Shown here piece after piece: positions 8,512-17,027 of a stretch of 38,069 nt of DNA (positions are counted from its first letter, which is position 1; each line of letters starts with the position of its first letter). The DNA is from Hoeflea sp. (lineage in GTDB: Bacteria; Pseudomonadota; Alphaproteobacteria; Rhizobiales; Rhizobiaceae). Position numbers and translations under genes: made by a program. The notes beneath the pieces are model-generated. The model worked only from the letters and a program-made list of their open reading frames with translations, made no database searches and was not told the DNA's origin. Location: the NCBI RefSeq assembly GCF_030682515.1, contig NZ_JAUXOD010000079.1, forward strand, positions 1 to 38,069, read 5' to 3'.

Positions 8512-11043
8512 ATGACCATCGACAGGCTGCTCGCCCGCTTCTCCATCCAGACCAAGGTCGTCGTTCTGGTGATGCCGCTGATCCTGGGCATGGCGGGCCT
8601 GGCCGCGATCAACCTCTACACCGGTGCGCTGCTGGGTGGCCGGCTCACCGGCGCCAGCGCCAGCATCGACACCTTGAGCGGCTTCAAGCAGGCCTATGCC
8701 GGCATGACCAATTTCCTCCACGACCAGAACGAGGACAAGCGCGCCGCCGTGCTGCAAAGCCTCGATGAGCAGTTGGCCCGCATGGACACGGTGCTCGCGC
8801 TCGCCGACAATCCCGGCGAATCCCGGGCCATCCGCCGCTCCACCGAGCTGGCCGGCGAACTGCGCGGCGATGTCGAGGCGCTCTGGGCGCTCCATGGCGA
8901 GGTCCTGGCGATTCACGGCGCCTTCAGCGACACCTTCACCGAGATCGGCGCGGTGCGCGACCGCCTCGATGGCAGCATCGCCACCGTCGGCGCGGCGCTC
9001 GCGGCCGCCGAGGACGAAACCAAGATGAAGCTGCGTGCCGCCGACCTGCTGACCAGCGGCGCCTTGAGAGTGGTCGATATCTCGGGCGCCATCTCGGCGG
9101 CGACCACCCCGGAGGCTGCATTCGAGGCCGCCGAAGGCCTCAGGCCCATCATCACCGCCATGAGCGTCGATCTGCCCCGGGCGATCCCCGACAGCAAGCC
9201 GGCGGTCAAGAGCATGATCGCCGACAACATGGGCGGTCTGCTCGCCACGCTCGACAAGGGCGCTTCCGGCCCGGCCGGCCTGATCGAGCTGCAGAAATTC
9301 GCCAATGCGCTGCGCCCCGCGGGCATCATGCTGCAGGGCCTCGCCTCCCAGGTCGCCCGCGAGGCGACCGAAACCTTCGGCAGGCTCGACGCCTCCATTC
9401 TCGAGGGCGAGCAGACCATCACCGGCAGCCGCGATTTCCTGGCCCACCTCGCGGCGCTGGAACTGGCGCTGGTCCATTTCGTCGCCATGCCCTCCCAGCT
9501 CCATGCCGATCAGGTCGCCGCGCGGCTCGGCGCCGTGGACGACAGCATCGGCACGATCGCGCTGTCGGCCGGCGGGCAGACCGTGCTTGACGCCATCGGT
9601 CCCGACTGGAGCGCCCGAGCGCTGGCCATCCCGGCGCTGATGGCCGATCTGACGGCCCGCCAGCAGGCCGAGACCGCCCTGTTCGCTCAGGCGCAGACGC
9701 GCATCGACGAGGCCTGGACCAGCGTGCTCGCCTTCGCCGGCAGCCAGCAGCAGGGCGCCGAAGCGGTCAAGGACCGCGCCAGCTCCATCACGCTCTCGGC
9801 GGCGCTCGTCATCGGCGGCTTCGGCCTTGCCGCCGCCATCCTGCTCATCGCAGCCCTCAAGGGCCCGGTGCGCCGTCTTGCCGCCGCCATGCGCGACCTG
9901 GCCTCGGGCGATCTCGAGGTCGCCGTCACTGACACCGGCCGCGCCGACGAGATCGGCGAGATGGCCCGCGCGCTCGATGTCTTCAAGTCGGGCGCCCTCG
10001 ACAAGATCCGGGTCGAGGACGAGATCAGCCGCGACCGCGAGGCCGCAGCGCTCGCCCGCCGCCAGTCCGATGCAGGCAAGGCCGAGGCCGATGCCGAGCT
10101 GGCGAGAGCCGTGCGGGCGCTGGGCGCCGGCCTGCGCAGCCTGTCCCAGGGCGACCTGGTCGCCACCATCGATACGCCGTTCAGCGGCGAGCTCGACAGT
10201 CTCCGCCTCGATTTCAACGATTCCATCGCCCGCATGCGCGACACCATGGCCCATATCCGCGACAATGCCCGCTCGATCAGCGGCAATTCCGGCCAGCTGC
10301 GCACCGCGGCCGACGATCTGGCCCGCCGCACCGAGCAGCAGGCGGCCTCGCTCGAACAGACCGCCGCCGCCGTGGGCCAGATCTCGGCCACCGTGCGCAC
10401 CGCCTCCGGCCAGGCCGCCGAGACCGACAGTCTCGCCAGCGACACCGCCGGCGACGCCCGCGCCTCGGGCGAGGTGGTCACCCGCGCCGTCGACGCCATG
10501 AGCCGCATCGAGGAGGCCTCGGCCAAGATCTCCCGCATCATCGGCGTCATCGACGAGATCGCCTTCCAGACCAACCTGCTCGCCCTGAACGCCGGCGTCG
10601 AGGCCGCCCGCGCCGGCGAGGCCGGCCGCGGATTTGCCGTCGTCGCCCAGGAAGTGCGCGAGCTCGCCGGCCGCTCCGCCACCGCCGCCAAGGAGATCAA
10701 GCAGCTGATCGCCGCCTCCGGCGAGGAGGTCCGCGCCGGCGTCGGCCTCGTGGCCGAGACCGGCCAGGCCATCACCCGCATCATCGCCCGCATCGAGGAC
10801 ATCTCCACCCACGTCGCCGCCATGGCCACCGCCAGCCGCGACCAGGCCACCGGCCTGGGCGAAGTCAACACCGCTGTCGGCCAGATGGACCAGATGACCC
10901 AGCAGAACGCCGCCATGGTCGAACAATCCAACGCCGCAAGCCACACGCTCGCCCAGGAGGCAGCCCAGCTCCTCGCCCTTGTCGCCAACTTCCGCCTGGA
11001 TGCGCAGGACGCCCGGCGGATGGAGACGGCAAGGGCCGCGTGA
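8512..11043 (+). CDS. Methyl-accepting chemotaxis protein with large helical sensor domain
   Basis: This 843-residue transmembrane chemoreceptor signals to CheA/CheW. A first membrane segment lies at about residues 15-37 and a second at about 428-447 ([19 protein letters not shown]). The roughly 390 residues between them form an alanine- and leucine-rich, probably helical periplasmic sensor of the helical-bimodular sort. A HAMP domain follows (about 448-500). A second HAMP-like segment with [20 protein letters not shown] lies around 545-590, then the signalling domain with the canonical tip [20 protein letters not shown] near residue 680. There is no C-terminal CheR-binding pentapeptide. AGGA lies nine bases before the ATG at 8512. 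Divergence from puuA suggests, but does not prove, an amine-related ligand. Confidence 0.95.
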   Translation: MTIDRLLARFSIQTKVVVLVMPLILGMAGLAAINLYTGALLGGRLTGASASIDTLSGFKQAYAGMTNFLHDQNEDKRAAVLQSLDEQLARMDTVLALADNPGESRAIRRSTELAGELRGDVEALWALHGEVLAIHGAFSDTFTEIGAVRDRLDGSIATVGAALAAAEDETKMKLRAADLLTSGALRVVDISGAISAATTPEAAFEAAEGLRPIITAMSVDLPRAIPDSKPAVKSMIADNMGGLLATLDKGASGPAGLIELQKFANALRPAGIMLQGLASQVAREATETFGRLDASILEGEQTITGSRDFLAHLAALELALVHFVAMPSQLHADQVAARLGAVDDSIGTIALSAGGQTVLDAIGPDWSARALAIPALMADLTARQQAETALFAQAQTRIDEAWTSVLAFAGSQQQGAEAVKDRASSITLSAALVIGGFGLAAAILLIAALKGPVRRLAAAMRDLASGDLEVAVTDTGRADEIGEMARALDVFKSGALDKIRVEDEISRDREAAALARRQSDAGKAEADAELARAVRALGAGLRSLSQGDLVATIDTPFSGELDSLRLDFNDSIARMRDTMAHIRDNARSISGNSGQLRTAADDLARRTEQQAASLEQTAAAVGQISATVRTASGQAAETDSLASDTAGDARASGEVVTRAVDAMSRIEEASAKISRIIGVIDEIAFQTNLLALNAGVEAARAGEAGRGFAVVAQEVRELAGRSATAAKEIKQLIAASGEEVRAGVGLVAETGQAITRIIARIEDISTHVAAMATASRDQATGLGEVNTAVGQMDQMTQQNAAMVEQSNAASHTLAQEAAQLLALVANFRLDAQDARRMETARAA

Positions 11044-11054
11044 GGCCACTTCTC

Positions 11055-11076
11055 CCTTCTCCCCCGGGGGAGAAGG
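11055..11076. repeat. 22-bp perfect palindrome (CCTTCTCCCCC core)
   Basis: CCTTCTCCCCC (11055-11065) is followed directly by its exact reverse complement (11066-11076). It lies 12 bases after the chemoreceptor stop codon and is followed by GGCGGATGAGGGGG. From general memory, similar sequence pairs are dispersed between genes in many Hyphomicrobiales genomes. It could also end the chemoreceptor transcript, although no T-run follows. Confidence 0.6.
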
Positions 11077-11222
11077 TTCCGGCGCAGCCGGCGGATGAGG
11101 GGGTGTCCGCCGATTGCCGTCTCGCCGGTTCACCTCCCCCCTTGCGGCGGGGTCCGAAGGACGGGCGAGACCCGCGGCCCGCCCTCCGCACACCCCGTCA
11201 CCCCCACCTTCGTCATCCCAGG

Positions 11223-11304
11223 CCCCCGAGCCTGGGATCCATTCCGTGATCTCTCCTCACCGCGGTCAATGGAAGCATCACGGAATGGATCCTCGGCTCG
11301 GGGG
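11223..11304. repeat. Long imperfect inverted repeat, REP/BIME-like element
   Basis: Two 28-base arms (11223-11250 and 11277-11304) match as inverted copies at 26 of 28 positions. The inner 16 bases GGATCCATTCCGTGAT are perfect. Each arm also sits within its own small hairpin (CCCAGG...CCTGGG on the left, CCTCGGC...GCCGAGG on the right). The element could therefore switch between one long and two short structures. This looks like a dispersed palindromic repeat, not a gene. Confidence 0.65.
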
Positions 11305-11452
11305 CCGAGGAGGAAGAAGGGGGCGGGGCGCGTGCCATCCCTCTCCCTCCGTTGGAAAGTGCCGGGGCCACCGGCGGACGAGGCCCGCCGGTTGCATCCC
11401 CGGCGGCGCCGGGTGTACTCCTTGGGACCCAGGACCGACGAAGGAGAGCGCC

Positions 11453-11845
11453 ATGGACACCGTCACCGGCGGCTGCCGCTGCGGCAAAGTCCGCATTACC
11501 GCCACGGGCGCGCCCTACCGGGTCGGCATCTGCCATTGCCTGGACTGCCGCAAGCATCACGGCGCGCCGTTTCACGCCTCGGCGATCTTCCCCGAGACCG
11601 CGGTCACGGTCAGCGGCGAGGCGCGGGATCACACGGGCCGCTTCTTCTGCCCCGCCTGCGGCTCGCCGATCTTCGGCCGCTCGGGCGACGAGGTCGAGGT
11701 CAATCTCGGCGCGCTCGACGAGCCCGGCCGGTTCACGCCCACCTATGAGCTCTGGACCATCAGGCGCGAGCCCTGGCTGCCGCCGTTCGAGGGCATGCGG
11801 GGCTACGTGCGCAACCGCGAGACGCCCGGCCGCGCCGAGCCGTAG
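11453..11845 (+). CDS. GFA/CENP-V family zinc-binding protein
   Basis: This 130-residue cytoplasmic protein belongs to the family named after glutathione-dependent formaldehyde-activating enzyme. The zinc-binding cysteines are all visible: GGCRCGKVRI at residues 6-15, CHCLDCRKHHG at about 26-36, and FFCPACGSPIFG at about 64-75. Members of the broad family have many or unknown substrates, so a formaldehyde role cannot be claimed. The ATG at 11453 is preceded by AAGGAG at seven bases. It stands alone, without obvious functional partners. Confidence 0.88.
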   Translation: MDTVTGGCRCGKVRITATGAPYRVGICHCLDCRKHHGAPFHASAIFPETAVTVSGEARDHTGRFFCPACGSPIFGRSGDEVEVNLGALDEPGRFTPTYELWTIRREPWLPPFEGMRGYVRNRETPGRAEP

Positions 11846-12240
11846 CATCCGCGCAACAGCCGCCGGCAAAACGCTCATCCGCCGCGCAGGTTTTACTGGG
11901 CGGCGGCCCTGAGCGGGCGTAAGGAGAATGCCGCACACCCGATCCGGGAGTAGGACCCATGAACAGTTTTCCCATTGTCCGCTAGCGAAGCCGGAAATCC
12001 GGGGCCCAGCCGCAGGCGCTGTTAGATCAGCCTGAATGCTGGCCCCGACGGACTTCCCGCCTTCGCTCCGACACCCATTCCGCAGCGCCGTCCGGCGCCC
12101 CGCAACCATCCGTCTGTCAGGCGGGAGGGCGCGAGGGTTGGGGCTGCTGCCAGTCATTGTCAGTGAATTCTCTTAATCGCTGGACGCCGCATCCCCGGCC
12201 GATGCCGGATGCCGTCGCGTCTTTCATGAGGTTGCCAGAA
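11846..12240. other. Intergenic region, no feature recognised
   Basis: The 395 bases between the GFA gene and the exporter hold no RNA gene, clear repeat or terminator that I can support. The reading frame of the exporter is open upstream to 12157, but the family N terminus begins at 12241. The promoter of the exporter presumably lies here. Confidence 0.5.
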
Positions 12241-13440
12241 ATGTCTCCGTTCTTCCGTTCCGCCATCGTCCTCGGCCTGCTCTGCGCCACCGGCCCGCTC
12301 GCCATCGACATGTATCTGCCCGCGCTGCCGCGCATCGCCGAAGGCCTCGGCGGCACCATGGCCGGCGCGCAGCTGACCATCACCGCCTATTTCATCGCCT
12401 ACGGCCTGGCGCAGATGGTCTATGGCCCGGTGGCCGACATGGTCGGCCGCAAGCCGCCGCTGATCGCCGGCCTCGCGCTGTTTCTTGTGGGCTCCGTCGG
12501 CTGCGCGCTCGCCCCCGACATGAACTGGCTGATCGCCGCCCGCATCGTCCAGGCGCTGGGCGGGGCCGCCGCCATGGTGATCCCGCGCGCCATCATCCGC
12601 GACATGCACACCGGCCCCCAGGCCACGCGGCTGATGGCGCTGGTGATGCTGATCATCTCGGTCTCGCCGATGCTGGCGCCGCTCGCGGGCTCGGGCGTCA
12701 TCGCTGTCTCCGGCTGGCGGGCGATCTTCGCCCTGCTCGCGGTGGCCGCCCTCATGAGCATCCTCGTCACCCTCCTCCTGCAGCCCGAGACGCTTCATCC
12801 CGAGCATCGCGTCCCGGTCCGGCTGTCGGCCCTGTCGCGCGGCGTGCGGACGCTCGTCACCGATCCGGTGTTCATGGGTCTCACTTTTGTTGGCGGCTTC
12901 GGCATGGCGAGCTTCTTCGTCTTCCTGGCCTCCGCCTCCTTCGTCTACACCGGCCATTACGGGCTCACGCCCACCGGGTTCAGCCTGGCCTTCGCCATCA
13001 ATGCGGCGGGCTTCTTCGCCGCCTCGCAGGCGGCCGCCGGCCTGGGCGAGAGATACGGAGCCGAACGCGTGGTCACGCTCGCCGTCACCGGCTTTCTCGT
13101 CTCCACGCTGGCGCTGCTGGCGCTCGTCTCGGGCGGCATCGACTCCTTTCCCCTGCTGGTGGCGATGCTGATCTGCGCCAATGCCTGCCTGGGCCTCGTC
13201 ATCCCCACAGTGATGGTGATGGCGCTCGATGACCATGGCGACATCGCGGGGTTGGCCTCGTCATTGGGCGGCATGCTGCAGATGCTCTCGGGCGGGGTGC
13301 TCACCATGCTGGCGGGCCCGTTCTTCGACGGCACGCCGCTGCCGATGGTCGGCGCAATCGCGCTCTCGGCGGCTCTGGCGTTCTTGGCCATGCGGCTCAC
13401 CCAGTCGGCGCGCCGCCGGCGCATCCCCGCTGCCGCCTGA
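12241..13440 (+). CDS. Bcr/CflA family drug-resistance MFS transporter
   Basis: This 399-residue inner-membrane protein has about twelve hydrophobic segments. It is predicted to export drugs or small molecules in exchange for protons. The family N terminus is clear: GPLAIDMYLPALPRIAEGLG in the first helix and loop. It is followed by the MFS motif-A-like loop YGPVADMVGRKPPL between helices 2 and 3, and SGWRAIFALLA near helix 5-6. I start it at the ATG at 12241, just before the first membrane helix; ATG codons at 12226 and further upstream remain possible. Substrates of this family (bicyclomycin, chloramphenicol, sulphonamides, amino acids) vary, so none is assigned. Confidence 0.9.
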   Translation: MSPFFRSAIVLGLLCATGPLAIDMYLPALPRIAEGLGGTMAGAQLTITAYFIAYGLAQMVYGPVADMVGRKPPLIAGLALFLVGSVGCALAPDMNWLIAARIVQALGGAAAMVIPRAIIRDMHTGPQATRLMALVMLIISVSPMLAPLAGSGVIAVSGWRAIFALLAVAALMSILVTLLLQPETLHPEHRVPVRLSALSRGVRTLVTDPVFMGLTFVGGFGMASFFVFLASASFVYTGHYGLTPTGFSLAFAINAAGFFAASQAAAGLGERYGAERVVTLAVTGFLVSTLALLALVSGGIDSFPLLVAMLICANACLGLVIPTVMVMALDDHGDIAGLASSLGGMLQMLSGGVLTMLAGPFFDGTPLPMVGAIALSAALAFLAMRLTQSARRRRIPAAA

Positions 13441-13447
13441 GGCAGAC

Positions 13448-13478
13448 AAAAAACCCGCCGCGATTGTCTCGCGGCGGG
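13448..13478 (-). terminator. Rho-independent terminator of the aceA operon
   Basis: CCCGCCGCGA (13454-13463) and TCGCGGCGGG (13469-13478) form a 10-bp stem with a five-base loop. On the minus strand the stem is followed by six T residues (13453-13448). It ends the minus-strand aceA/small-protein transcript and also lies where the convergent exporter transcript would end. Confidence 0.85.
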
Positions 13479-13514
13479 GTCGATCAAGCTCCTGGCGGAA
13501 CCGTCAGTGCCGGA

Positions 13515-13751
13515 TTACCGGCCCTGCGTCACGATCACCGGGATCAGCAGGTCGCCCCAGTTGCCGTCGCCGCCGTGGTGGCGGGCGGAGCGGACGAGCT
13601 CCACCGAGACGCCGGCGTCCACGGCCTTCATCACGGAGTGGTTGAGGCGGTGCAGGTCGTTGGCAAGCATGCGGATGGCCGCCTGCTGGTCTGCATCCAT
13701 CGCGGAAGACTGCTCTTCGGCGCGTTCCTTAACACGGGTCTGGGGTGCCAT
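13515..13751 (-). CDS. Small conserved-looking protein co-transcribed with aceA
   Basis: This 78-residue soluble protein matches no family I recognise. The N-terminal half is charged (KERAEEQSSAMDADQQAA) and probably helical. The middle, RMLANDLHRLNHSVMKAVDA, continues the helix, and the end has HHGGDGNWGDLLIPVIVTQG. Evidence that it is real: a strong ribosome site (AGAGGAG, eight bases before the ATG at 13751), a gap of only 72 bases after aceA, and a terminator 37 bases after its stop codon. An in-frame ATG at 13757 is too close to the ribosome site. Co-transcription with isocitrate lyase suggests a link to the glyoxylate shunt, but no role can be assigned. Confidence 0.72.
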   Translation of the reverse strand: MAPQTRVKERAEEQSSAMDADQQAAIRMLANDLHRLNHSVMKAVDAGVSVELVRSARHHGGDGNWGDLLIPVIVTQGR

Positions 13752-13787
13752 GTGCATTTCTCCTCTGTCGGGGTTTGTGAAGGGAAG

Positions 13788-13812
13788 CCCTCGCCAGCCA
13801 GGCGGGCGAGGG
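13788..13812 (-). promoter_or_regulatory. Hairpin between aceA and the small downstream gene
   Basis: CCCTCGCC (13788-13795) and GGCGAGGG (13805-13812) form an 8-bp perfect stem with a nine-base loop, 11 bases after the aceA stop. No T-run follows, so it is more likely an mRNA-stabilising or processing element that sets the ratio of aceA to the small gene than a full terminator. Confidence 0.5.
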
Positions 13813-13823
13813 GAATTGCAGTC

Positions 13824-15113
13824 TTATTCGGCCGCCGGCTTGAACTGGTCGTGCTCGGTGGATTCGCCCATCGCGGTGGTGGAGGACTTGCCGCCGGTGA
13901 TCGCCATCGACACGGCGTCGAAATAGCCGGTGCCGACCTCGCGCTGGTGCTTGGTGGCGGTGTAGCCGTTGACTTCCGATGCGAATTCCGCCTCCTGCAG
14001 CTCCGAATAGGCCGACATCTGCCGGTCCTTGTAGCCGCGGGCGAGCTCGAACATGCCGTAATTGAGCTGGTGGAAGCCCGCGAGCGTGATGAACTGGAAC
14101 TTGTAGCCCATGGCGCCCAACTCGCGCTGGAACTTGGCGATGGTGGCGTCGTCGAGGTGCTTTTTCCAGTTGAACGACGGCGAGCAGTTGTAGGCGAGCA
14201 GCTTGCCCGGATGCTCCTTGTGCACGCCTTCCGCGAACTTGCGGGCCTGCGCCAGATCCGGCTTCGATGTCTCGCACCAGATCAGGTCGCAGAAGGGCGC
14301 ATAGGCCACGGCGCGGGCGATGCAGGGCTCGAGGCCGTTCTTGATGTTGTAGAAGCCCTCGATGGTGCGGCCGGCATCATAGTCGACGAAGGGACGGTCG
14401 CGCTCGTCGATGTCCGAGGTCAAGAGCTTGGCGGCCTCGGCGTCGGTCCGGGCGATCACCAGCGTCGGCGTGCCCATCACGTCGGCGGCAAGCCGGGCTG
14501 CGTTCAGGTTGCGGATATGGGCAGCCGTCGGGATCAGCACCTTGCCACCCAGATGGCCGCACTTCTTTTCCGAAGCCAGCTGGTCCTCGTAGTGGACGCC
14601 AGCCGCGCCCGCCTCGATGAAGGCCTTCATGATTTCGAACGCGTTGAGCGGGCCGCCGAAACCGGCTTCCGCGTCGGCCACGATCGGGGCGAACCAGGTG
14701 TCGACCGACAGGCCGTTGCCTTCCGCGGTCTCGATCTGGTCGGCACGCTGCAGCGTCTTGTTGATCCGCTTGGCAAGCTCCGGCGCGGCATTGGCCGGGT
14801 AGAGCGACTGGTCGGGATACATCGACGAGGCGGTGTTGGAATCGGCCGCGACCTGCCAGCCCGAGAGGTAGATCGCCTTCAGTCCGGCGCGGACCTGCTG
14901 CATGGCCTGGTTGCCGGTCATGGCGCCCAGTGCATTGACGAAATCTTCCTCGTGGATCAGCTTCCACAGCCGGTTGGCGCCCATTTCGGCGAGGCTGTAC
15001 TTGATGCTGACCGAGCCGCGCAGCTTCTGCACGTCTTCCGGCGTGTAGGGACGCTCAACGCCGTCATAGCGGCCTTCGGGGGCGGTCGGAACGAGATTGT
15101 AAAAATCAGTCAT
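13824..15113 (-). CDS. aceA: Isocitrate lyase
   Basis: Splits isocitrate into glyoxylate and succinate, the committed step of the glyoxylate shunt, needed for growth on acetate, fatty acids or stored polyhydroxybutyrate. The 429-residue length is typical of the proteobacterial enzyme. The active-site signature KKCGH (in [19 protein letters not shown]) lies near residue 185, and the substrate-loop region SPSFNW is further on. The ATG at 15113 ([20 protein letters not shown]) has GGAGAG upstream. The frame is open to 15212, but those codons lack family sequence. It is divergent from an acyl-responsive regulator at 15361. Malate synthase is not in the window. Confidence 0.97.
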   Translation of the reverse strand: MTDFYNLVPTAPEGRYDGVERPYTPEDVQKLRGSVSIKYSLAEMGANRLWKLIHEEDFVNALGAMTGNQAMQQVRAGLKAIYLSGWQVAADSNTASSMYPDQSLYPANAAPELAKRINKTLQRADQIETAEGNGLSVDTWFAPIVADAEAGFGGPLNAFEIMKAFIEAGAAGVHYEDQLASEKKCGHLGGKVLIPTAAHIRNLNAARLAADVMGTPTLVIARTDAEAAKLLTSDIDERDRPFVDYDAGRTIEGFYNIKNGLEPCIARAVAYAPFCDLIWCETSKPDLAQARKFAEGVHKEHPGKLLAYNCSPSFNWKKHLDDATIAKFQRELGAMGYKFQFITLAGFHQLNYGMFELARGYKDRQMSAYSELQEAEFASEVNGYTATKHQREVGTGYFDAVSMAITGGKSSTTAMGESTEHDQFKPAAE

Positions 15114-15360
15114 GGCTTCTCTCCAAGATACAGAATTCGGTTTCGGGCGGATCAGCCTGGGAGCCATTGACCCGCCGTCGATATGACTGGATTTACATTG
15201 CAGCGCACCCAATGCCGAGAAAATTCAACAAATCCGGCGAAAGATTCAGGTCACGCTGTCTTGTCTTTGACCAATCCAGGCTGTAAATCTGTCACAATTG
15301 TAAAAACTGAATCGTCGGGAACTGCCGCCGACTTCTGTAAAAAGATGTAAAGATCGCCCG
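15114..15360. promoter_or_regulatory. aceA/regulator divergent control region with TGTAAA motifs
   Basis: The region holds TGTAAA at 15282-15287, 15299-15304, 15336-15341 and 15346-15351, all on the plus strand. TTTACA, the same motif inverted, lies at 15192-15197. The four plus-strand copies fall within 80 bases upstream of the regulator start; the inverted copy lies 79 bases upstream of aceA. They are candidate binding sites of the divergent regulator; that link is inference. No strong ribosome site precedes the regulator ATG. Confidence 0.5.
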
Positions 15361-16797
15361 ATGGCCGACCAGAAGATCTTCGCCGGACCCCGCATCCGCC
15401 GCATCCGCAACGCCAAGGGCCTGACCCAGACGGCGATGGCCGAGGCGCTCGGCATCTCGCCCTCCTATCTCAACCTGATCGAGCGCAACCAGCGGCCGCT
15501 GACGGTGCAACTGATCCTGAAGCTGTCGGCCGTCTACAAGGTCGACGTCGAGGAATTGCAGGGCGAGGCGGGCGGCGCGCTCTCAAGCCTCAAGGAGGTT
15601 TTCGCCGACCCGCTGCTGTCAGGCGAACTGCCCGGCGACCAGGAAGTGGTCGAGATCGCCGAGGCCGCCCCCAATGCGAGTGCGGCGATCCTCAAGCTCT
15701 ACCGCGCCTATCGCGAGCAGGCCGAGCGCCTGTCCGATCTCTCGGCGATGCTCGCCCGCGAGGGCCATTCCACCTCGATGGCGGGGGCGAAACTGCCGAT
15801 GGACGAGGTCCGCGAGGTTCTCGAATCCAGCCCCAACCACCATCCGGCGCTGGAGGAGGAGGCCGAGGCCTTCCACCATCTGCTCAAGCCCGGCGACGAC
15901 CTGATGGGCGCGCTCAAGGCCTGGCTCAAGGCCGAGCACGGCATCGTCGTCCGCTCGCTGCCGGTGGCCACCATGCCCAACTGGCGCCGCCGCTACGACC
16001 GCCATTCCCAGCGCCTGTTCCTCTCCGAGCGGCTGTCGCCCTTCGACCAGCTGCGCGAGGTCGCCATGGAAGCGGCGCTGATCCGCATGAATGTCGCCGT
16101 GGCCGCGGGCATCAATGCGCTGAAACTGTCGAGCGACGAGGCCCGCCGCATCGCCCGCTTCGAGCTTGCGCGCTACGCGGCGCATGCGCTGATGATGCCC
16201 TATCAGGCCTTCCATGCCGCGGCCCAGCGCGCCCGCTACGATGTCGACGTGCTGAAATCGCGTTTCGGCGTGTCGTTCGAACAGGCCGCCAACCGTGTCA
16301 CCTCGCTCTGCCGGCCCAGCATGCAGGGCGTGCCGTTCTTCATGCTCGAGGTCGATGTCGCCGGCCACCGCTTCCGCCGCGCCGGCGCGCAAGGCTTCCC
16401 GCAGCAGCGCTTCGGCGGCCTTTGTCCGAAACTGTCGATCCATGCGGCGTTCTCGCAGCCTGCTCAGATCCTGGTCGAGGCGGTCGAACTGCCCGGCGGG
16501 GCCGAGTTCATCACCGTCTCGCGCACACTCGAAGGGCCGCAGGGCGCATTCTCCGAACGGCCGCGCCGCACCGCCATCCTGCTCGGCTGCGACATCGGCT
16601 TCCGCGACGAGATCGTCTATGGCGCGGCCCTGCCGATGACCGCCGGCAAGACCCCGCAACCGCTCGCCATTCCCGTGGGACCCGCCTGCCGCCTGTGCGA
16701 GCGCTCGGGCTGCCTGGCGCGCGCCGAACCGCCGATCACACGCCCGCTCGGCCTCGACGAGATGGTGACCGGCCTCTCGGCCTTCGATTTTCAGTAG
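15361..16797 (+). CDS. RamB/ScfR-like short-chain acyl-responsive transcription regulator
   Basis: This 478-residue cytoplasmic DNA-binding protein has an N-terminal Xre helix-turn-helix (GLTQTAMAEALGISPSYLNL, about residues 20-39). The middle is an IrrE/ImmA-like region, with ARFELARYAAHALMMPYQAF near residues 262-281. The C-terminal domain is of the DUF2083 type and ends with the cysteine cluster CRLCERSGC. The middle region lacks a HExxH zinc-protease motif, so it is likely a sensor rather than a protease. Relatives such as RamB control aceA and aceB in Corynebacterium in response to the carbon source. Divergence from aceA makes the same role likely here. The ligand and metal content of the cysteine cluster are not known from sequence. 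Confidence 0.87.
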   Translation: MADQKIFAGPRIRRIRNAKGLTQTAMAEALGISPSYLNLIERNQRPLTVQLILKLSAVYKVDVEELQGEAGGALSSLKEVFADPLLSGELPGDQEVVEIAEAAPNASAAILKLYRAYREQAERLSDLSAMLAREGHSTSMAGAKLPMDEVREVLESSPNHHPALEEEAEAFHHLLKPGDDLMGALKAWLKAEHGIVVRSLPVATMPNWRRRYDRHSQRLFLSERLSPFDQLREVAMEAALIRMNVAVAAGINALKLSSDEARRIARFELARYAAHALMMPYQAFHAAAQRARYDVDVLKSRFGVSFEQAANRVTSLCRPSMQGVPFFMLEVDVAGHRFRRAGAQGFPQQRFGGLCPKLSIHAAFSQPAQILVEAVELPGGAEFITVSRTLEGPQGAFSERPRRTAILLGCDIGFRDEIVYGAALPMTAGKTPQPLAIPVGPACRLCERSGCLARAEPPITRPLGLDEMVTGLSAFDFQ

Positions 16798-17027
16798 GAC
16801 GCCCGGTTCGCGAGGTTGAGCATCCGTCCCGGCGCGCGGATTGCGGTGCAGCACAAAAACCCGGGATCGCGCATTCCCCTCTTGTGAGTCCGGCAATTCC
16901 TTCTTAGGGTTAGGGTTCCGTCAAGCCCGTCTCCGTCGGCGTCAGCGCGGAACCGCATCATCCCGAAGCTGGCGCAAGACCATTGGCGCGGTTTGATCAA
17001 GAGAATAAAGCAACGAGAGGAACAGGA

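Larger units (their letters stand above)
11044..11452. other. Intergenic region carrying palindromic repeat elements
   Basis: These 409 bases lie between the chemoreceptor and the GFA protein gene. They hold a perfect 22-bp palindrome, an 82-base imperfect inverted repeat and other GC-rich low-complexity sequence. Open frames across the region look like artefacts of GC richness. A good ribosome site (AAGGAG, 11441-11446) for the next gene closes the region. Confidence 0.6.

Noticed and set aside
8368-11193. Very long minus-strand open frame (941 codons) opposite the chemoreceptor
   Set aside because: The translation is glycine-, alanine- and histidine-rich without domain structure. It mirrors the third-position GC of the chemoreceptor, which has full domain evidence on the plus strand.
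11213-12157. Minus-strand open frame of 314 codons over the GFA gene
   Set aside because: No recognisable domain; it spans the inverted repeat and is opposite the GFA cysteine motifs.
16904-16918. TTAGGGTTAGGGTT telomere-like sequence
   Set aside because: Only two units in an intergenic stretch of a bacterial genome; no evidence of a chromosome end or further repeats.
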